From Rickettsiella endosymbiont of Xylota segnis (GTDB taxonomy: Bacteria > Pseudomonadota > Gammaproteobacteria > Diplorickettsiales > Diplorickettsiaceae): DNA of 64,000 nucleotides. Below the pieces are notes generated by a model. It worked only from the letters and a program-made list of their open reading frames with translations, was not told the origin of the DNA and searched no databases. A program made the position numbers and the translations under genes. Shown piece by piece: positions 59,484 through 64,000 of the stretch. The stretch spans positions 1,483,001 through 1,547,000 of the forward strand of contig NZ_OZ026451.1 of assembly GCF_964019545.1 (NCBI RefSeq). The letters are read 5' to 3'. Numbering within the stretch: the first letter of the stretch is position 1; each line of letters starts with the position of its first letter.

Positions 59484-59933
59484 ATGTCATCATCAATCAT
59501 AATTGGATGGAGAGAATGGGTATCTTTACCTGAATTAGGAATTCCTCGTTTGAAAACCAAGGTAGATACAGGCGCACGCACCTCAGCTTTACATGCTTGT
59601 TGTGTAGAAGTTATTGAAAAAACTCACTATCAAAAGCAAGTATGTTTTATCATACATCCTCAACCAAAACGTTTTCCAGAAAATTCTATTAAATGTATTG
59701 CTGATTTAATCGATATACGTGAAATTACCGATTCTGGTGGCCATAAGGAAAATCGATGTGTTATTCAAACCTCTGTGGTTCTCGGCACAATAAGCTGGCC
59801 TATCGAAATTACTTTGACAAGCAGAGACAATATGCGTTTTAGGATGCTGCTAGGTCGAACGGCTTTAGAACAACGTTTTATCGTTGATCCCACACATTCT
59901 TATTTATACAGTAAAAAAACTATAATCCCATGA
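59484..59933 (+). CDS. rimB: RimB-like retropepsin-fold protease
   Basis: A 149-residue protein of the family annotated as ATP-dependent zinc protease or RimB. The single retropepsin-type active-site motif [12 protein letters not shown] holds the predicted catalytic Asp, and [18 protein letters not shown] is the conserved C-terminal block. In Pseudomonas RimB removes glutamates added by RimK to ribosomal S6. ATG 59484 is chosen over a frame start at 59373, which would overlap sspB by 110 bp. It overlaps rimK by ATGA, supporting joint function. Confidence 0.87.
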   Translation: MSSSIIIGWREWVSLPELGIPRLKTKVDTGARTSALHACCVEVIEKTHYQKQVCFIIHPQPKRFPENSIKCIADLIDIREITDSGGHKENRCVIQTSVVLGTISWPIEITLTSRDNMRFRMLLGRTALEQRFIVDPTHSYLYSKKTIIP

Positions 59934-60811
59934 AAATTGCAATTTTATCTCGCCGTCCAAAACTATATTCTACGCGCCGTTTGGAAGAAGAAGCTAAGAA
60001 AAGAGGGCATCAGGTTAAAATTATTGATACGCTAAGATGTTACATGAACATCACCACACAAAATCCATATATACATTACAAAGGAAAGATTCTTGATAAA
60101 TTCGATGCAATAATTCCAAGAATTGGAGCTTCAATCACCTTTTATGGGGCTGCATTGGTCAGACAATTTGAAATGATGGGTATATTTGTTGCGAATAATT
60201 CAATTTCTATTACCAGAGCTCAAGACAAACTCCGTTCCTTACAAATTTTATCTCGAAAAGGAGTAGGTTTACCTATTACGGGTTTCGCTTATTCTCCTGA
60301 TGACATTCAAGATCTAATCAGCATGGTAGGTGGGCCGCCTTTAGTCATTAAAATTTTAGAAGGAACTCAAGGGATTGGAGTGGTACTCGCTGAAACTCAG
60401 CAAGCGGCTATTAGTGTTATTGAAGCTTTTTTAGATTTACAAGCCCATATTATGGTTCAAGAATATATTAAAGAGGCTAAAGCGGCAGATATTCGTTGTT
60501 TTGTAGTTAATGGCAAAGTCATTGCAGCTATGGAGCGGCAAGCAAAATTAGGGGAATTTCGTTCCAATATCCATCGTGGAGGAACTGTACGCCTCGCTAA
60601 ATTAACAGCTGAAGAACGAGCAACGGCGGTTCGAGCCGCTAAAGTTATTGGTCTCAATATTGCTGGAGTTGATCTATTACGCTCAAATAGAGGCCCTTTG
60701 GTGATGGAAGTAAATTCGTCCCCTGGCTTAGAGGGAATAGAAAAGGCCACACAAAAAAATGTTGCTGAAATAATTATTAAGTCTATCGAAAAAAGATCCA
60801 ATAAACATTAA
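59930..60811 (+). CDS. rimK: RimK family ATP-grasp glutamate ligase
   Basis: Adds glutamates to the C-terminus of ribosomal protein S6 in E. coli; relatives act on other substrates. The start [18 protein letters not shown] and the ATP-grasp blocks [30 protein letters not shown] and [15 protein letters not shown] are clear. Its 293 residues are close to the E. coli 300. It overlaps the rimB-like gene, forming a plausible add-and-remove pair downstream of sspAB. Confidence 0.93.
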   Translation: MKIAILSRRPKLYSTRRLEEEAKKRGHQVKIIDTLRCYMNITTQNPYIHYKGKILDKFDAIIPRIGASITFYGAALVRQFEMMGIFVANNSISITRAQDKLRSLQILSRKGVGLPITGFAYSPDDIQDLISMVGGPPLVIKILEGTQGIGVVLAETQQAAISVIEAFLDLQAHIMVQEYIKEAKAADIRCFVVNGKVIAAMERQAKLGEFRSNIHRGGTVRLAKLTAEERATAVRAAKVIGLNIAGVDLLRSNRGPLVMEVNSSPGLEGIEKATQKNVAEIIIKSIEKRSNKH

Positions 60812-60825
60812 TCATTATAAAGCAT

Positions 60826-60915
60826 AATAACCACAACAAAAGAATTTTTGTGGTTGCCAGAAGAGGATTGCGAATTAAGCGACAATACAGACAACATTAA
60901 AATAGAAAGAGTATA
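60826..60915 (+). repeat. Dispersed TATACTC/GAGTATA element, copy E
   Basis: Includes a hairpin AACCACAA/TTGTGGTT (60829-60836 and 60848-60855), then AGAAGAGGATTGCGAATTAAGCGAC and the right end AGAAAGAGTATA. It matches copy A over most of its length, in the same orientation. It lies between rimK and rarA; TATAGT (60912-60917) at its end is a candidate -10 box for rarA. Confidence 0.7.
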
Positions 60916-60952
60916 GTTGACTCTGAAATATTGTCGTCGTATAAATCTAGGC

Positions 60953-62251
60953 ATGATTAGCACCGAAAACCCATACTCTCCCCTCGCTGACCGCTTACGA
61001 CCTCGTCATTTAGATGATTTTTTCGGTCAAACCCACCTTTTAGGGCCACAAAAAACTTTACGTCAGGTTATTTTACAAGGCCAATTACACTCTATGATTT
61101 TATGGGGACCGCCAGGAACGGGGAAAACCACTTTAGCCAAGCTAATGGCAAATCATTTACTCGCTCGATTTGAGTCTTTATCTGCATTACAAGTGGGGGT
61201 TAAGGAAATCCGTCAAATTGCAGAGCGTACACAAGCTGCGCTTCATCTTCAGTCACCACAAAAAACTTTGTTATTTATTGATGAGATCCATCGTTTTAAC
61301 AAAGCGCAACAAGATGCATTATTACCTTTTGTAGAATCCGGTCTATTTATATTAATTGGTGCTACTACAGAAAACCCCTCATTTGAACTTAATAATGCTC
61401 TACTCTCACGAACACGTGTGTATGTATTAAAAAAATTAACCCTGGAAGAAATTACACAAGTCATCGACCGAGCACTAATCAACGATATCGATGGACTAGG
61501 CAAAAAGAATTTAACGATAGCCCCAGCAGTAAAAAAACAATTAGCTGCTATCGCAGATGGTGATGCGCGCCAAGTTTTAAATCTTTTAGAAATTGCCAGT
61601 GATTTAGCAGAAGATAATATTATTGATATGAGCACATTACAGACAGTCACTCAAACTAATTTACGTCGTTTCGATAAAGGTGGCGAGATTTTTCATGATC
61701 AGATTTCTGCTTTACATAAGTCCGTACGGGGATCGGATCCAGATGCTGCACTGTACTGGCTTGCACGCATGCTTGATGGTGGTTGTGATCCTTTATATAT
61801 TGCACGACGTATACTCCGTATGGCAAGTGAAGACATTGGCAATGCTGATCCAAGAGGTTTGCAACTTGCCTTAGGGGCATGGGAAGTTCAAGAACGATTA
61901 GGTAGCCCTGAAGGAGAACTTGCTTTAGCACAAGCCATTGTTTATCTGGCCTGCACAGCAAAAAGTAATGCCGTTTATACTGCTTTTAATGCCGCTATGA
62001 AAGATGCTCAAGAAAAAGGTACGCTGGAAGTGCCTTTACATTTGCGCAATGCCCCAACTCAATTAATGCGTAAATTACATTATGGAAAAAACTATCGTTA
62101 TGTCCATGACGAACCCAATGCTTATGCCGATGGAGAAATATACTTTCCAGAAGAGTTAAAGGATCGGCAATATTATTTTCCTGTTCCTCGAGGTTTGGAA
62201 CTTAAAATTGCACAAAAACTTGCACTTTTAAAAAAATCAGAAAAAATATAA
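60953..62251 (+). CDS. rarA: Replication-associated recombination protein RarA (MgsA)
   Basis: Clamp-loader-related AAA+ ATPase acting at stalled forks. PLADRLRPRHLDDFFGQ, Walker [13 protein letters not shown], Walker B LLFIDEIHRFNKAQQDALLP and TTENPSFELNNALLSR are signatures. ATG 60953 is preferred over TTG 60917 because it begins the protein directly before the conserved NPYSPLADRLRP; this gives 432 residues. It converges on aas with 15 bp between stops. Confidence 0.94.
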   Translation: MISTENPYSPLADRLRPRHLDDFFGQTHLLGPQKTLRQVILQGQLHSMILWGPPGTGKTTLAKLMANHLLARFESLSALQVGVKEIRQIAERTQAALHLQSPQKTLLFIDEIHRFNKAQQDALLPFVESGLFILIGATTENPSFELNNALLSRTRVYVLKKLTLEEITQVIDRALINDIDGLGKKNLTIAPAVKKQLAAIADGDARQVLNLLEIASDLAEDNIIDMSTLQTVTQTNLRRFDKGGEIFHDQISALHKSVRGSDPDAALYWLARMLDGGCDPLYIARRILRMASEDIGNADPRGLQLALGAWEVQERLGSPEGELALAQAIVYLACTAKSNAVYTAFNAAMKDAQEKGTLEVPLHLRNAPTQLMRKLHYGKNYRYVHDEPNAYADGEIYFPEELKDRQYYFPVPRGLELKIAQKLALLKKSEKI

Positions 62252-62266
62252 CAAGTGCTTATAATT

Positions 62267-64000
62267 TTAAGTTTGCTTTTCTAACCAAGTTTTAACAGCA
62301 ATATAATTTACCTTCCCACTACCTAATAAGGGCATACTATCAATAAAGTATAATCTTCTCGGTAAACTTAATTCAGATAATCCCTTTACTCTAAATGTTT
62401 TAATAAGCAAAGGCCGAGTGGCAAGTTTATAATCTGTGATTAAAACAAGTTGTTCTCCTTTTTTAGCATCTGGAACAGTGAGTATTGCATGGTGTTTATC
62501 AGGCCATATCTCATAAATTACATTTTCTATGGCTGTTAAAGAAACCATTTCTCCGCTAATTTTTGCAAAGCGTTTGGCTCTATCTTTTATAATCAGATAC
62601 CCTTCTGCATCGACTTCAACAATATCTCCCGTATCATACCATCCATGGCTGGGAGGAATAATTTCACCAATCTGCTCTTTACTTAAGTAACCTAACATCA
62701 CATTAGGACCGGATATTAATAAACGTCCTCCCTGTTTAATTTCAGGAATAGGTTCAATTTCATAACGAATACCCGGTAAAAAATTACCTACTGTACCTGG
62801 TTTGTTTTGCATCGGCGTATTAACACTAATAACTGGTGATGCTTCAGTTACACCATAACCTTCAAAAATACGAATTCCAAATTTTTCCATCCATAATTTA
62901 CGTGTTTTTTCTTTTAACTTTTCTGCACCAGCAAAAACATAACGTACGCTATAAAAATCATAAGGATGCGCATACCGTCCATAGCCTGCTAAAAAAGTAT
63001 CTGCTCCAAACATAATAGTCGCATTACATTCATAAATCATATTAGGAACTTTACGATAATGTAGGGGAGATGGATAAATAAAAGCTTTTATTCCATGGTA
63101 GATAGGTAAAATGATGCATGCGGTTAATCCAAAAGCATGAAATAATGGTAATGAACTAAAGAAAATATCTCGCTGATTAAAATCGACTTGAGTCGTCATT
63201 TGTGCAAGATTAGCTTGTATATTTTTATGACTAAGAACTACTCCTTTAGGTTCACCTTCTGATCCAGAAGTAAATAAAATAACTGCTGGATCTTGTGGAT
63301 TAGTTCCTTTTTTTAATTTTTTATAATAATAATATTGCGGAAATCGACTGAATAAACTTGCGCGTAATTTGTCTTTCCAACTAATTTCTTCTTTTAAATC
63401 TTCTAAATAAATAATATGGATAGATTTTTCGTTTAAGCGGTTAATAACTTGGAACAGATTAGCAACTTCAATAAATTTTCTGGAAGTAAGTATACATTTT
63501 ACTTGAGCAACTTTACAGGCAGAATCTATTTGCAGAGGACCCGCAGTATAATTTAGCAAGGCAGGGATTCTACCAAACGCTTGCAATGCAAAAAAACTAA
63601 CCACTGCACTCGTCATATTAGGCAATAAAAGACCCACCGTCTCCTGATAATTAGTGTAACGGCAAATATAAGGACCTAGAATAAAACATCGTGTTATTAA
63701 TTGATTATAATTAATAGCTACTCGTGTAATATCTTCTAATATTTTTGTAGGCCCTTTATGAATTTCTTTCGCTTCTAATAAAGACTGAAAAAGAGTTTTA
63801 TTATAATCTGTGCTTCGAAATAACATCTCTACCATCATGTCATATAGTTGATTACTAATAACTTGTCTTCTTTTTCGACTACTCATATTAGGATCAACAA
63901 TAAACTTTCTGGGGGGCAAAATTGAAATAGAAATTTTTGGTAACCAACGTATTTGGACTTTACCTCGTAAACGGGAGAAAGGAGTATATTGCGCCCCTTG
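62267..64000 (-). CDS. aas: Acyl-ACP synthetase / 2-acyl-GPE acyltransferase (N-terminus beyond window)
   Basis: Aas re-acylates lysophospholipids using fatty acids activated on ACP. The visible part is the C-terminal AMP-forming domain: LFTSGSEGEPKGVVLSHKN (P-loop), LPLFHAFGLT, EGYGVTEASPVISVN, GWYDTGDIV and LLGSGKVNY. The frame stays open to the window edge, and the upstream residues (YTPFSRLRGKV, then WLPKISISILPP) match the inter-domain linker of E. coli Aas, so the TTG at 63919 is not the start and the acyltransferase domain lies outside. Confidence 0.93.
   Translation of the reverse strand, partial: QGAQYTPFSRLRGKVQIRWLPKISISILPPRKFIVDPNMSSRKRRQVISNQLYDMMVEMLFRSTDYNKTLFQSLLEAKEIHKGPTKILEDITRVAINYNQLITRCFILGPYICRYTNYQETVGLLLPNMTSAVVSFFALQAFGRIPALLNYTAGPLQIDSACKVAQVKCILTSRKFIEVANLFQVINRLNEKSIHIIYLEDLKEEISWKDKLRASLFSRFPQYYYYKKLKKGTNPQDPAVILFTSGSEGEPKGVVLSHKNIQANLAQMTTQVDFNQRDIFFSSLPLFHAFGLTACIILPIYHGIKAFIYPSPLHYRKVPNMIYECNATIMFGADTFLAGYGRYAHPYDFYSVRYVFAGAEKLKEKTRKLWMEKFGIRIFEGYGVTEASPVISVNTPMQNKPGTVGNFLPGIRYEIEPIPEIKQGGRLLISGPNVMLGYLSKEQIGEIIPPSHGWYDTGDIVEVDAEGYLIIKDRAKRFAKISGEMVSLTAIENVIYEIWPDKHHAILTVPDAKKGEQLVLITDYKLATRPLLIKTFRVKGLSELSLPRRLYFIDSMPLLGSGKVNYIAVKTWLEKQT

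Noticed and set aside
61249-61961. Minus-strand frames of 133 and 101 residues
   Set aside because: They are shadows of rarA, whose Walker motifs are in the plus frame.
63917-63919. TTG as the start of the acyl-ACP synthetase gene
   Set aside because: The frame continues upstream to the window edge with sequence matching the Aas linker, so the gene is cut, not complete.

Overview
The window is a compact, clearly AT-rich stretch of a gammaproteobacterial chromosome. Gene content and order point to the order Legionellales, most likely a Coxiellaceae-type intracellular bacterium such as a Rickettsiella/Diplorickettsia/Coxiella relative. The signs are the tig-clpP-clpX-lon-hupB-(tRNA-Val, tRNA-Asp)-ppiD block, rplM-rpsI-petABC-sspAB, rlmE-ftsH-glmM, a pyrophosphate-dependent phosphofructokinase, an Aquifex-type aconitase, low GC, decaying IS elements and large proteins that resemble secreted effectors. 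The genus is an inference from sequence alone. Both edges cut genes: an aconitase at the left and the acyl-ACP synthetase/acyltransferase Aas at the right.

Layout. 1-6.8 kb: aconitase, gpsA, then a pilD-pilC-pilB type IV pilus assembly operon on the minus strand. 6.8-10.1 kb: a gene-poor gap, a phosphopantetheinyl transferase, an S24-type repressor with an altered catalytic dyad, and pfp. 10.3-15.4 kb: mpl, then ribD-ribBA-ribH (no ribE between ribD and ribBA), and a ferredoxin-NADP reductase gene with a run of ten G near its start. 15.4-22.7 kb: the only clearly accessory island, holding an SGNH/GDSL lipase-like gene, a broken IS4-family element, an 1118-residue orphan protein and a second, more decayed IS4-family remnant. 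22.7-26.8 kb: yqgE-ruvX-murJ-ribF with overlapping genes, and ispF. 26.9-39.6 kb: tRNA-Leu, two tandem MFS transporters, rlmE, ftsH, glmM and convergent glmS, comF, a glycine-rich RRM protein, dps, mlaA and trxB. 39.8-46.6 kb: ftsK, mdh, cysQ, ispD and a PpiD-like protein without its parvulin domain. 46.7-54.6 kb: two tRNAs, hupB, lon, clpX, clpP, tig, tRNA-Leu and hemB. 54.7-64 kb: rplM-rpsI, the cytochrome bc1 genes petABC, sspAB, a RimB-like protease with RimK, rarA and aas.

How the genes work together. Most of the window is core metabolism and cell biology. It covers envelope synthesis (mpl, murJ, glmM, glmS, the isoprenoid genes ispD/ispF, and lipid handling by gpsA, mlaA and aas), flavin supply (ribD, ribBA, ribH, ribF), the Clp/Lon proteolysis network with the ClpX adaptor SspB, and respiration.

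Unusual signals. A family of intergenic elements bounded by TATACTC/GAGTATA occurs at least five times, and two copies place a -10-like box just upstream of mpl and rarA. Other oddities are the effector-like island at 15.4-22.7 kb, the G10 tract in fpr, a Cys/Arg version of the S24 dyad, loss of the parvulin domain from PpiD, an acidic insert in ribosomal protein S9, PIWY in place of PEWY in cytochrome b, and a set of perfect hairpins between ftsK and mdh. No CRISPR array, restriction system, prophage or rRNA operon is visible.
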